Part shown: positions 54,925 through 63,748 of the stretch, piece by piece
How positions within the stretch are numbered: position 1 is the stretch's first letter
Layout of the letters: every line of letters starts with the position of its first letter
Assembly: GCF_002008165.1 (NCBI RefSeq)
Contig: NZ_MRDM01000017.1
Span: 62,749 to 126,748 of the forward strand
Reading direction: 5' to 3'
From: Rhizobium laguerreae
Lineage (GTDB): Bacteria > Pseudomonadota > Alphaproteobacteria > Rhizobiales > Rhizobiaceae
DNA length: 64,000 nucleotides
Program-made: the position numbers and the translations under genes
The notes under the pieces: generated by a model
Told to the model about the DNA's origin: nothing
What the model saw: only the letters and a program-made list of their open reading frames with translations
Databases searched by the model: none

Positions 54925-56073
54925 TTGGGCAATATCGTTTTCGTTGCAAGGGAAAACACGGGTGAGGAGACGCGCGTCGCGGCCTCCGCCGAGACCGTGA
55001 AGAAGATGAAAAGTTTCGGCTTCGACGTCGTCGTCGAAGCCGGTGCCGGTGCGGCTTCGCGCATTCCGGACGGGGAGTTCGAGGCCGCCGGCGCCAGGAT
55101 CGGCAGTTTTGCAGATGCAGCCTCCGCCGACGTGGTGCTGAAGGTGCGCCGTCCCAGCGGATCGGAAATCTCCGGCTATAAAAGCGGCGCCGTGGTCATC
55201 GCCATCATGGACCCCTACGGCAATGACGAAGCGATCGCGGCACTGGCAAGTGCAGGGCTTTCGGCTTTCGCGATGGAACTGATGCCGCGCATTACCCGCG
55301 CTCAGTCCATGGACGTGCTGTCGTCCCAGGCCAATCTCGCCGGTTACCAAGCCGTCATCGAGGCGGCGGCGGTTTATGACCGCGCTATGCCGATGATGAT
55401 GACGGCGGCCGGCACGGTGCCGGCCGCCAAGATCTTCGTCATGGGCGCCGGCGTCGCCGGTCTTCAGGCGATTGCGACCGCGCGTCGCCTGGGTGCTGCG
55501 GTCTCGGCCACCGACGTTCGCCCTGCCGCCAAAGAGCAGGTCGCCTCGCTCGGCGCCAAGTTCATCGCCGTCGAGGACGAGGAGTTCAAGGCGGCGGAAA
55601 CGGCCGGCGGCTATGCCAAGGAAATGTCCGCCGACTATCAGGCGAAACAGGCGGCTCTGGTGGCCGAACACATCGCCAAACAGGATATCGTCATCACCAC
55701 CGCGCTGATCCCCGGTCGTGCGGCGCCGCGCCTCGTTTCGCGCGCCATGCTCGCTTCGATGAAATCAGGTGCGGTCGCCGTCGACCTTGCGGTCGAGCGC
55801 GGCGGCAATATCGAGGGTGTCGTCCCCGGCGAGATCGCCGACGTCGAAGGCGTCAGGGTGATCGGTTTCGCCAACATGCCGGGCCGGGTTGCGGCCAGCG
55901 CTTCGGCGCTCTACGCCAAGAACCTCGTCACCTTCCTCGAGACCATGATCAACAAGGAAAGCCGGAGCGTCGTCGTCAATCTCGACGACGAGCTCGTCAA
56001 GGCGACGATGCTGACCAATGCCGGCGATGTGGTTCATCCCGCCTTCGGCGGCGCGAAGAAGGGAGACATCTGA
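54925..56073 (+). CDS. pntAA: NAD(P) transhydrogenase subunit alpha part 1 (NAD-binding domain)
   Basis: The soluble NAD(H)-binding domain I of the proton-translocating transhydrogenase, which makes NADPH from NADH using the proton gradient. The 382-residue chain has the Rossmann motif VMGAGVAGLQAIATARRLGA and the NAD-site segment ATDVRPAAKEQ. In E. coli this domain is fused to a membrane part; here it is separate, as in Rhodospirillum. The start is TTG 54925 after a full GGAGGAGGGG. Its stop overlaps the pntAB start (TGATG). Confidence 0.95.
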   Translation: MGNIVFVARENTGEETRVAASAETVKKMKSFGFDVVVEAGAGAASRIPDGEFEAAGARIGSFADAASADVVLKVRRPSGSEISGYKSGAVVIAIMDPYGNDEAIAALASAGLSAFAMELMPRITRAQSMDVLSSQANLAGYQAVIEAAAVYDRAMPMMMTAAGTVPAAKIFVMGAGVAGLQAIATARRLGAAVSATDVRPAAKEQVASLGAKFIAVEDEEFKAAETAGGYAKEMSADYQAKQAALVAEHIAKQDIVITTALIPGRAAPRLVSRAMLASMKSGAVAVDLAVERGGNIEGVVPGEIADVEGVRVIGFANMPGRVAASASALYAKNLVTFLETMINKESRSVVVNLDDELVKATMLTNAGDVVHPAFGGAKKGDI

Positions 56074-56471
56074 TGGCCAGTGAAGCAATGGACAGAGCGC
56101 TGGAGCAGCTCGACCAGGCGGTGACCGCCGTCATCACGGCGGCGGCCCAGGCACCGGAAGCGGCAAGTGCTGCGACCGGCGGGGCGATCGATCCTTTCGT
56201 CTTCCAGCTCGCCATCTTCGTATTGTCGATCTTCGTCGGCTATTACGTCGTGTGGTCGGTGACGCCGGCACTGCATACGCCGCTGATGGCCGTCACCAAT
56301 GCGATCTCCTCCGTCATCGTCGTCGGCGCGCTTCTGGCGGTCGGCATCTCGACCAGCGGGCTTGCGACCGGCTTCGGCTTCGTCGCCCTCGTGCTCGTCT
56401 CGGTCAACATCTTCGGCGGTTTCCTCGTCACGCAGCGGATGCTTTCGATGTACCGCAAGAAGGACCGGTGA
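56073..56471 (+). CDS. pntAB: NAD(P) transhydrogenase subunit alpha part 2 (membrane)
   Basis: A 132-residue chain carrying the first membrane helices (domain II part) of the transhydrogenase. The three or four helices begin with PFVFQLAIFVLSIFVGYYVVW. It overlaps pntAA by one base (TGATG), and pntB starts seven bases after its stop, so the three chains are made together in fixed ratio. Confidence 0.94.
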   Translation: MASEAMDRALEQLDQAVTAVITAAAQAPEAASAATGGAIDPFVFQLAIFVLSIFVGYYVVWSVTPALHTPLMAVTNAISSVIVVGALLAVGISTSGLATGFGFVALVLVSVNIFGGFLVTQRMLSMYRKKDR

Positions 56472-56478
56472 GGGACCG

Positions 56479-57873
56479 ATGACCAATATCGCAGCCTTCC
56501 TCTACCTCGTCTCCGGCGTGCTCTTCATCCTGGCGCTGCGCGGCCTGTCGCATCCGGCCACCAGCCGCAAGGGCAATCTCTACGGCATGATCGGCATGGG
56601 GATCGCGATCCTGACGACGCTGGTGCTGGCGACGCCTGACTTCGGCGGCTTCGTGCTGATCGTCCTTGGTCTTGCCATCGGCGGCAGCGTCGGCGCCTAT
56701 GTCGCCCGCACCATCCCCATGACCTCGATGCCGCAGCTCGTCGCCGGTTTCCACTCGCTGGTCGGCCTTGCCGCCGTGCTGGTCGCGGCCTCTGCGCTCT
56801 ACACGCCTGCTTCCTTCGGCATCGGCGAGATCGGTCACATCCACACCGAGGCGCGCGTCGAGATGGCGCTCGGCGTTGCGATCGGGGCGCTGACCTTCAC
56901 CGGCTCGATCATCGCCTTTCTGAAGCTCGACGGACGCATGTCCGGCAAGCCGATCCTGCTGCCCTACCGGCATGTGATCAATGCGAGCCTGCTGGTGCTG
57001 ATCGTGCTCTTTATTATCGGGCTTGCCGCCACCGAGAGTCATTTCGACTTCTGGGCCGTCGTCGCGCTGTCGCTGGCGCTCGGCGTTCTGCTGATCGTGC
57101 CGATCGGTGGGGCCGATATGCCGGTCGTCGTCTCGATGCTGAACTCCTATTCAGGATGGGCCGCGGCCGGCATCGGCTTCACGCTCGGCAATCTGGCGCT
57201 GATCATTACGGGTGCGCTCGTCGGTTCCTCCGGCGCGATCCTCTCCTACATCATGTGCAAGGGCATGAACCGCTCCTTCGTTTCCGTCATCCTCGGCGGT
57301 TTCGGCGGTGAGACGGCGTCCGGCGGACCCGACACATCAGACAGGACGGTCAAGCTCGGCTCGGCCGAGGATGCGGCCTATCTGATGGCCAATGCATTGA
57401 AGGTCATCATCGTGCCGGGATATGGCATGGCGGTCGCCCAGGCCCAGCATGCGCTGCGCGAACTCGCCGACAATCTCAAGAAGAACGGCGTCGAGGTGAA
57501 ATATGCGATCCATCCGGTCGCAGGACGTATGCCCGGCCACATGAACGTGTTGCTCGCCGAAGCGAATGTTTCCTATGACGAGGTTTTCGAGCTTGAGGAC
57601 ATCAACTCGGAATTCGCCCAGGCCGACGTCGCCTACGTCATCGGCGCCAATGACGTCACCAATCCGGCGGCGCGCGACGACAAGACCTCGCCGATCTACG
57701 GCATGCCGATCCTCGACGTCGACCGGGCCAAGACCTGCCTCTTCGTCAAGCGTTCGCTCGGCTCGGGTTATGCCGGCATCGACAATACGCTGTTTTACAA
57801 GGATGGCACGATGATGCTGCTCGGTGACGCGAAGAAGATGACCGAGGATATCAACAAGGCGCTCGCGCATTGA
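56479..57873 (+). CDS. pntB: NAD(P) transhydrogenase subunit beta
   Basis: A 464-residue chain with about nine helices of domain II and the soluble NADP(H)-binding domain III. The membrane part contains GADMPVVVSMLNSYSGWAA and the C-terminal domain has IVPGYGMAVAQAQHALREL and YVIGANDVTNPAARDDKTSP, the NADP-site signatures. The start is ATG 56479. It is the last gene of the pnt operon, followed by a terminator. Confidence 0.96.
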   Translation: MTNIAAFLYLVSGVLFILALRGLSHPATSRKGNLYGMIGMGIAILTTLVLATPDFGGFVLIVLGLAIGGSVGAYVARTIPMTSMPQLVAGFHSLVGLAAVLVAASALYTPASFGIGEIGHIHTEARVEMALGVAIGALTFTGSIIAFLKLDGRMSGKPILLPYRHVINASLLVLIVLFIIGLAATESHFDFWAVVALSLALGVLLIVPIGGADMPVVVSMLNSYSGWAAAGIGFTLGNLALIITGALVGSSGAILSYIMCKGMNRSFVSVILGGFGGETASGGPDTSDRTVKLGSAEDAAYLMANALKVIIVPGYGMAVAQAQHALRELADNLKKNGVEVKYAIHPVAGRMPGHMNVLLAEANVSYDEVFELEDINSEFAQADVAYVIGANDVTNPAARDDKTSPIYGMPILDVDRAKTCLFVKRSLGSGYAGIDNTLFYKDGTMMLLGDAKKMTEDINKALAH

Positions 57874-57879
57874 TCGCTG

Positions 57880-57903
57880 CAGCCGCCCTTCGGGCGGCTG
57901 TTT
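57880..57903 (+). terminator. hairpin terminator after pntB
   Basis: CAGCCGCCC (57880-57888), loop TTC, GGGCGGCTG (57892-57900), then TTT. It begins seven bases after the pntB stop. Confidence 0.8.
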
Positions 57904-57956
57904 GATTCATGCAAACAGTTAACTGCTGTCCACCTTGGCCGATGCGGCTGCTTTCG

Positions 57957-58439
57957 TCAGGTCTCGCCCGGCACGAGGGTCATTTTCTCGACGCCGATCG
58001 CCAGGTTTAAACCTTCCTGAGCCTGGACATTCAACGGCTGCAGCATGAAGGCCTTGTCGGTGCCGCCGGCGATAACCTTGGCGCCGGCGCCTGCACCGAT
58101 GCTCGCATCGGCGCCGATCCCGTAATATTCGCCGGCAAGGGCGAATTGCGGGATATCTGTGCCGGTCTTTGCCAGCACCTGCCAGATCATGACGCTCTTG
58201 CCGGTCAGGCCGATATCGAGGCCGAATTTCTCGATTTTGCCGGCATAGACCGCCTTGGCGCCGCCGGCCGATGGCGTATAGGTGCAGATAAGGTTCTTCT
58301 GCGAGGTGACGATCAGACCCTGACCGCCATCCGATCCGCAGACCAGACGGCCAAGCGTGACATAATTTTCCGCGCCCGCCGGGTTCGCCCAGGCAACGGC
58401 TGTCAGCGCCGCGGCTGCGATCATCGTTTGCTTGAACAT
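57957..58439 (-). CDS. DUF992 family secreted protein
   Basis: A 160-residue protein with a Sec signal (MFKQTMIAAAALTAVAWANP) and a single compact domain of the DUF992 family. Visible features are GRLVCGSDGGQGLIVTSQKN, ICTYTPSAGG with Cys residues that may pair, and a Gly/Ala-rich GADASIGAGAGAKV segment. The function is unknown; members are common in Rhizobiales. The start is ATG 58439 after AAAGGAGAAGGA. It converges on pntB. Confidence 0.83.
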   Translation of the reverse strand: MFKQTMIAAAALTAVAWANPAGAENYVTLGRLVCGSDGGQGLIVTSQKNLICTYTPSAGGAKAVYAGKIEKFGLDIGLTGKSVMIWQVLAKTGTDIPQFALAGEYYGIGADASIGAGAGAKVIAGGTDKAFMLQPLNVQAQEGLNLAIGVEKMTLVPGET

Positions 58440-58501
58440 GTTCCTTCTCCTTTGGAACGACCTGTCCGAAACGGGTGGAGGTAGCGATTGTTCCGGGACT
58501 T

Positions 58502-60154
58502 TTACTCCCGCTCCAGCGTGGCGCGCTGCGCCGTCAGCACCCATAACAGGCCTTCGGGCCGGAAATCGATCTCAACCGTGCCGCGAAAGGCGGAGGCGGC
58601 ATGAGCCTTGATAACGGTCGTGCCGAAGCCCGAGCGCGATGGCTCGGTGACCGGCGGGCCGCCGCGCTCTTCCCAGGTGAAACGAAGCAGGGCATCCGGC
58701 TTGCCCGCCTCGCTGACGTCGCGCCATTCGAAGCGGACACGGCCCTGCGGTACGGAGAGTGCCCCGTACTTCACCGAATTGGTGGCGAGTTCGTGCAAGG
58801 CGAGGCCGAGATTCTGCACGGCATCCGGTCTCAGCACGAAGTCTTCGCCGCTGATGTCTATCTGGTCGCGCGATTGCGGGAAGGCGTGCAAATGGATGTC
58901 GACGACCCGCCGCAGCGATACCCCTCCCCATTGTTCGCTGGTCAGGAGCTCGATCGAACGCACCAACCCCTCGAGGCGGTCGGCGACGGCGGCGCGGAAG
59001 GTCTCGACGCTGTCGGACTGCTTGGCGAGCTGGCGCATCATTGCCTGGGCAAGCGTCAGAAGATTCTTGGTGCGGTGGACGAGTTCATGCATGACGAAAC
59101 GCAGCCGGTCTTCGGTCTGGCTACGGTCGAAAGAGGCATTCGAAAGGGCAATCGCCACCTGGTTGGCCTCGATGACGCTGGTCTCGACCGGCGAGACGAT
59201 ATGGCCTTCGCCCATGCGGTTTGCCATGTCGGCGATATCGCGGATGGTGGTGCGGACCTGTCTTGCGACGGCATAGGCGGCCAGCACCGCGACAAGCACC
59301 AGTGCCACGCCGCCGATGATCAGGAAACGCCAGGTGCTGAGGATCGAAGCCTGGGCGATCGGTCCCCAGATTACCGTCTTCCACGACCAGCCGGGAATCT
59401 GGGCATAACCGAGGAGCATGTGCGGCAGGATCGCCTCGTCCTCGAAGACGCCGCGGGACACGGTGAGCGCCGGCAGAATGCGCGGATCGAAGGGCGTGCC
59501 GGGTTCGAGATTGGCGGGGCCAGTGGCCGCGACGACGTGGCCGCTCTCATCGATGACGGCGGCCGACCAGCCGGGGCCAAGGCCCTCGGTGGTCACAAGC
59601 TTGCGCAGATCCTGGGCGTTCTGCGTGATGATAAGGGCTGCGACCGGCTCATTCTTCCGCGGCAGGGTGACGTTATAGACCCATTCGCCGCTGGTCCGGC
59701 CGCGAAAGACGTCGGACGCTTCGATGCGACCGGACGCCATGGCCGCCTCGAGAGCTGTCATGTTCGCCGTCTTGCCGAGCGGCGTGCCGAACGCCCGACG
59801 GGTGTTGAGCAGCTGCTGGCCGGTGCGGTCGACGGCGATGACGAAAAGCGTGTTGTCTCTGAGGGCCGTTTCCGTGCGCTCATGGAAGGAGGCGAAATTA
59901 CCGTTTTCAAGCTCCGGCGAACTCGAAAGCAGCCGCAGGGTCGTCGCCATGTCCTGAAGCTGGCGGTCAATGATGCGTGAAAGGGCAAGCGCATCCTGGG
60001 CGGTCTCGCGCTTCAGCGCCGAACGCTGGTTGTCCTCCAGCTGCAGCAGAAGCAGCGCTACGAAGGCGAAGATCGGCAGTGCGATTGCCACGGCCATGGC
60101 GACGAGGTAGGTGCCGATCGAAGCCTTGGGAAAGAACAGGGTGACGATCTTCAT
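58502..60154 (-). CDS. HWE-type membrane sensor histidine kinase
   Basis: A 550-residue kinase with two membrane helices (about 14-37 and 274-296) around a periplasmic sensor domain likely of the dCACHE fold, and a HAMP-like segment. The kinase core has the phospho-accepting His360 in HELVHRTKNLLTLAQ, the N-box HELATNSVKYGAL, and the RFTWEERGG and GFGTTVI signatures of the HWE/HisKA_2 group. The start is ATG 60154. No response-regulator gene is adjacent, so it is an orphan; its partner must lie elsewhere. Such kinases often control general stress response in alphaproteobacteria. Confidence 0.92.
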   Translation of the reverse strand: MKIVTLFFPKASIGTYLVAMAVAIALPIFAFVALLLLQLEDNQRSALKRETAQDALALSRIIDRQLQDMATTLRLLSSSPELENGNFASFHERTETALRDNTLFVIAVDRTGQQLLNTRRAFGTPLGKTANMTALEAAMASGRIEASDVFRGRTSGEWVYNVTLPRKNEPVAALIITQNAQDLRKLVTTEGLGPGWSAAVIDESGHVVAATGPANLEPGTPFDPRILPALTVSRGVFEDEAILPHMLLGYAQIPGWSWKTVIWGPIAQASILSTWRFLIIGGVALVLVAVLAAYAVARQVRTTIRDIADMANRMGEGHIVSPVETSVIEANQVAIALSNASFDRSQTEDRLRFVMHELVHRTKNLLTLAQAMMRQLAKQSDSVETFRAAVADRLEGLVRSIELLTSEQWGGVSLRRVVDIHLHAFPQSRDQIDISGEDFVLRPDAVQNLGLALHELATNSVKYGALSVPQGRVRFEWRDVSEAGKPDALLRFTWEERGGPPVTEPSRSGFGTTVIKAHAASAFRGTVEIDFRPEGLLWVLTAQRATLERE

Positions 60155-60464
60155 CTGTTGCGCCAGATGGCATGCGCCTGAAAAGACGCGCGGCGCTGTA
60201 ATGCGCATGGCCCGCAACGGTTTTCGCTTGCGGCCAGGAAAGCAAAGATCCGCATCTCTCGCAAACCGCCCTCAACCCGTGTTCGAACGCCCGATAGCAG
60301 GCTATCGAAGCAGGTCCATGTTAGGGGGAGCAAGAGCAGGTTGCAACATACTATGAGACGCCGCCGACGATGACAGGCGCTTTTCCGCTTTCTCTTTTTA
60401 ATGCGGTGCGACCGGCGAAAGTCCGTTCGGCTGCCCGATGTTCCGGGCCGCCCAACTCAAGTCC
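60155..60464. other. intergenic region upstream of the histidine kinase
   Basis: About 310 bases lie between the kinase start and the TPR gene stop on the same strand. It should hold the kinase promoter. I see no clear terminator, palindrome or gene in it. Confidence 0.5.
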
Positions 60465-61334
60465 TTAGCCGGCTGGGGCGACGCCGACGCGAGCAAGGCC
60501 GTCACGAGCCGGCTGGTACTTCGGATCGAGGCCGATCGCGTGGCGATAGGAGCGGGCAGCCTTCGCCTTGTCGCCTCGGCGTTCGTAGACGAGCGCCTGG
60601 TTGGCCCAGGATTCGGCGATGTTGCCGTTAAGCTCGATCGCATGGTTGAAATCGGCAAAGGCGTTGTCGTCGTCGTTCAGCGCGATATAGGAAATGCCGC
60701 GGCCATTATAGGGCTCGGCCGAATTCGGGGCGAGGGAGATCGCTTTCGAGAAATCGTCGATCGCCTTATCCTGCTGATTGCGCTTCTGGTAAATCAGGCC
60801 ACGATTGTGATAGGCGCGGCCATCGGTGGTGCCGAGCTGGATCGCCCTGTCGAAATCGTTGAAAGCCTGGTCGTCCTGGCCAGCCATGCGATAGACATTG
60901 CCGCGGCCGATATAGGCGACGTCGTAGCTCGGATTGATCTGCAGGGCGGCATTGTAATCGGCAATCGCCTGAGCCTGCTGGCCCATGTTGCGATAGACGA
61001 GCGCGCGGTTGGCGTAAGCCTGGAAAAACCGCGGATTGATCTGCAATGCCGTGTTGAAATCGTTCAGCGCCGGGCGGAACTGGCCTGCGCGGCCATAGGC
61101 GGAACCACGGACGTTGTAACCTTCGGGATCCCTCGGATTGGCGTTGATAACAGCCGTCAGCGAGGCGATATTCTCTTCCGAGCCCTGCGCCTTATCGATG
61201 CGGATCACGGCATCCGTGGTATTGGTCGTTTCGCAGCCGGCGAGGCCGAACATTGCCGCCAGCGCCAAAGCGGGCAGGAATGCCGTTTTCTGCAAGCGCA
61301 AAGCGCGGGACGGATTAAAGGTGTTGACAGCCAT
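60465..61334 (-). CDS. TPR-repeat lipoprotein
   Basis: A 289-residue protein with an N-terminal signal ending in the lipobox LAGC (about residue 32), followed by ETTNTTDAV at the mature start. The rest is tetratricopeptide repeats, recognised in series: YNVRGSAYGRAGQFRPALND, AYANRALVYRNMGQQAQAIA, AYIGRGNVYRMAGQDDQAFN, AYHNRGLIYQKRNQQDKAID and so on, about six to seven units. It would lie on the outer side of the inner membrane or on the outer membrane and bind proteins. The start is ATG 61334. The function is unknown. Confidence 0.9.
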   Translation of the reverse strand: MAVNTFNPSRALRLQKTAFLPALALAAMFGLAGCETTNTTDAVIRIDKAQGSEENIASLTAVINANPRDPEGYNVRGSAYGRAGQFRPALNDFNTALQINPRFFQAYANRALVYRNMGQQAQAIADYNAALQINPSYDVAYIGRGNVYRMAGQDDQAFNDFDRAIQLGTTDGRAYHNRGLIYQKRNQQDKAIDDFSKAISLAPNSAEPYNGRGISYIALNDDDNAFADFNHAIELNGNIAESWANQALVYERRGDKAKAARSYRHAIGLDPKYQPARDGLARVGVAPAG

Positions 61335-61469
61335 TCGGGCTCGCTTTCCCCATGCGGCATATCCGGTGCGCGGATATGCGCTCTTCAGCGGCAAACTAAA
61401 AAAGGCGGCGGCGAACCCATCGCCCCCGCCACAATGCATCTGAAAACGTCGAAAAAACGACGGCAACGC

Positions 61470-61685
61470 TCAGCGTGCTGCGACCAGACCTTCGCGCTGG
61501 GCGCGCTTACGGGCCAGCTTGCGAACACGACGAACAGCCTCGGCCTTTTCGCGAGCACGCTTCTGCGACGGCTTCTCGTAGTAGTCGCGCATCTTCATTT
61601 CGCGGAAAATGCCTTCGCGCTGCATCTTCTTCTTGAGAGCGCGGAGAGCCTGATCAACATTGTTATCGCGGACAAGTACCTGCAC
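61470..61685 (-). CDS. rpsU: 30S ribosomal protein S21
   Basis: A 71-residue basic ribosomal protein, with [19 protein letters not shown] at the start and the Arg/Lys-rich [17 protein letters not shown] tail, both typical of S21. The start is GTG 61685; another GTG at 61694 is closer to AAAGGA, so the exact start is not fixed. Rhizobia often carry more than one rpsU. It stands alone between the TPR and cyclase genes on the same strand. Confidence 0.94.
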   Translation of the reverse strand: MQVLVRDNNVDQALRALKKKMQREGIFREMKMRDYYEKPSQKRAREKAEAVRRVRKLARKRAQREGLVAAR

Positions 61686-61861
61686 GAGAATCACGTTCCT
61701 TTGGTTGGTTGATGCCGGAGGCGGCGCAGCGGCCAGAGGCAAAACAATAACGTTCGCGCGGCCGCAGCCTTGCGATTGGTGATGCGGGATAGCAGATTGG
61801 GTACGGGAAGTCCAGATGGATATGGAAGGCGGGCGGAAAAATCACGCTTCGCCTGATCCGG

Positions 61862-63451
61862 TCATGATCCGGTCGGTTCGGGGGCGGCTTCATCCAGCGC
61901 GGCGATTGCCTCATTGAGAGCCGTCCTGACCCTGAGGCGGTCGGCAGGCTCAAGCCGGCTCATATCCAGGTGCAGGTCGAGGCCGGAGAGGTGCTCGCTC
62001 AGAACGCGGCTCTTGTGGTCAGCACTGAGCGTCAGCCCATCCACCCCATAGGGCACGATCTCGCGCTGTATGCCCTTCATCGTGATCGGCGGCAAGGGAT
62101 GAGCGTCGACGATTTCGTTCACCAGCGCATAGGTTTCGTAGCTGATGACGATCTCTCCTCCCTCAGCGATCGATTGCAGCCGGGCTGCGAGATTGGCCTC
62201 CGCCCCGATGATCGTATAGTCCATGCGGTCGCTGCTGCCGAAATTGCCGACGTTGCAATAACCGCTGTTAATTCCCATACGGACGACGAAAGGCTCTTCG
62301 GTGCCGTTTCTGCGCCACCTGTCTTTGAGTTCGCCGAGACGGCGTTGCATGTCGACGGCCATACGCAGACATGCTTTCGCATCCTCCTCCGGCCCCTTGG
62401 TTTCGGGATCGCCGAAGAAGACCAGCATCGCGTCGCCAATGAATTTGTCGACCGTGCCGCCATGCTCCAGGGCAATGTTCGACATCTCGGTCAGATATTC
62501 GTTGAGCATTTCCGTCAGCGCTTCCGGCTGCAGCCGCTCGGTGGTCGCGGTGAAATCCTTGATGTCGGAGAAGAAAATCGTCAGGCGCTTGCGCTCGGTA
62601 TGGACCACGACGTCTTTCTGTCCGCTGAAGATGCTCTTGTAGATCTGCGGCGAGAGATAGCGCGAAATCTTCAGGGAAACGCTTGCCAGGAATTCGTTCG
62701 CCGCTTCAAGGTCCCGGTTGGCGCTATGGATCGCGCGCGCCTGCTGCCGCTGCAGCAGAATGAAGCTGAGGCCGATGATGGCGACAAATAGAAAATAGCA
62801 GAGCAGATATTTGAAGGCGAAGACGTTGCTTACATAGGGTTGCTTGATGACCACTTCCTGAATGCCGCGGACATCGCCGACCTTCCAGTCGGTCTTCGGG
62901 CTTTCCGGATGGCTGTTATGGCATGCAACGCAGGCTTGCCCCATGAGCACTGGGGTGATGAACCGCACGGTATCAGTCAGTCCGACGCGGGTGAGGTCGT
63001 TCAGCGTCTGCTGCGGATTGGCACGCAGCTCGGCCAGCGCTCGTCTCTCGAAATCGTCGAGCTCGTGGGAAGCGCGGCTTTTGAACGGCAGGTCGGAGAC
63101 GAAACGATAGGTGATATTGGCCTGCTGCTCCTTGATGACGTCGCCGAGCTCCAGGGAAAGCGTGGCCGGCAGCGGAATGGCGCCTGATATATTGGCGTAA
63201 TTGTGGGAGACAACCGTGCCTGCAGTTGCGCCGCTGGCGTGCGCGGCCAGGACGCGCCCCACGACATTGGCGGAATAATACGAGCGGATGCTTGATATCA
63301 GCGAGCTCATGTCGCGCGCCTGGCGCCTGAGCGTGTTTCCGGAGAGATCGCTGATGTCGAGCCAGACGGAAAGCGGCAGCCCGGCGAGCATTGCCAGAAC
63401 GACGACAATCAGCCAATAGCCGCTGCGGCGCGCGGCGGTTTCCGAAATCAC
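61862..63451 (-). CDS. adenylate cyclase with periplasmic DUF3365-like domain and CxxCH haem motif
   Basis: A 529-residue class III cyclase. Membrane helices lie at about 11-31 and 214-234; the segment between is a Tll0287/DUF3365-like sensor with CVACH at 174-178, a c-type haem-binding motif, in the periplasm. A coiled linker leads to the cyclase domain at about 283-450 with metal Asp296 (FFSDIKDF) and Asp340 (DKFIGDAM), and DYTIIGAEANLAARL. The Lys and Asp/Thr pattern points to ATP rather than GTP. The start is GTG 63451 after AGAGG. It is divergent from a CHASE2-type gene. Confidence 0.92.
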   Translation of the reverse strand: MISETAARRSGYWLIVVVLAMLAGLPLSVWLDISDLSGNTLRRQARDMSSLISSIRSYYSANVVGRVLAAHASGATAGTVVSHNYANISGAIPLPATLSLELGDVIKEQQANITYRFVSDLPFKSRASHELDDFERRALAELRANPQQTLNDLTRVGLTDTVRFITPVLMGQACVACHNSHPESPKTDWKVGDVRGIQEVVIKQPYVSNVFAFKYLLCYFLFVAIIGLSFILLQRQQARAIHSANRDLEAANEFLASVSLKISRYLSPQIYKSIFSGQKDVVVHTERKRLTIFFSDIKDFTATTERLQPEALTEMLNEYLTEMSNIALEHGGTVDKFIGDAMLVFFGDPETKGPEEDAKACLRMAVDMQRRLGELKDRWRRNGTEEPFVVRMGINSGYCNVGNFGSSDRMDYTIIGAEANLAARLQSIAEGGEIVISYETYALVNEIVDAHPLPPITMKGIQREIVPYGVDGLTLSADHKSRVLSEHLSGLDLHLDMSRLEPADRLRVRTALNEAIAALDEAAPEPTGS

Positions 63452-63708
63452 GGGAGCCTCTCATTATCTCATCTAAAACGCATTCACCCTTCGATCGTTA
63501 CAAGAACATTTCGTTCCTCGCCCGGCAAGATCGGACCCCTTGTCGTCCAAGCAAAAACTTAGCCGAACTGGCGGCGTCGCTGAATTTGAAGATGCTGTTG
63601 CACCGGTGGACGGAAAGAAAAGGCGGGAAACCGAAAAGAAGCGCCTGGAGCGCAGGTGCGAATGGCGTTCGGGCTGAAAGCGGCGTAGCCTGTCAGCCGG
63701 CAGTGCGG

Positions 63709-63724
63709 GGCCGCTCGAGCGGCC
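63709..63724. promoter_or_regulatory. perfect 16-bp palindrome before the CHASE2 gene
   Basis: GGCCGCTCGAGCGGCC ends 24 bases before the ATG at 63749. It could be a protein site or, in RNA, a hairpin near the ribosome site. Confidence 0.45.
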
Positions 63725-63748
63725 GTGGGAGGGACAGCCGGTGAGATC

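Noticed and set aside
54925-56471. Broken pntA gene split by mutation
   Set aside because: Separate PntAA and PntAB chains are normal in alphaproteobacteria, and the TGATG junction is an ordinary coupling.
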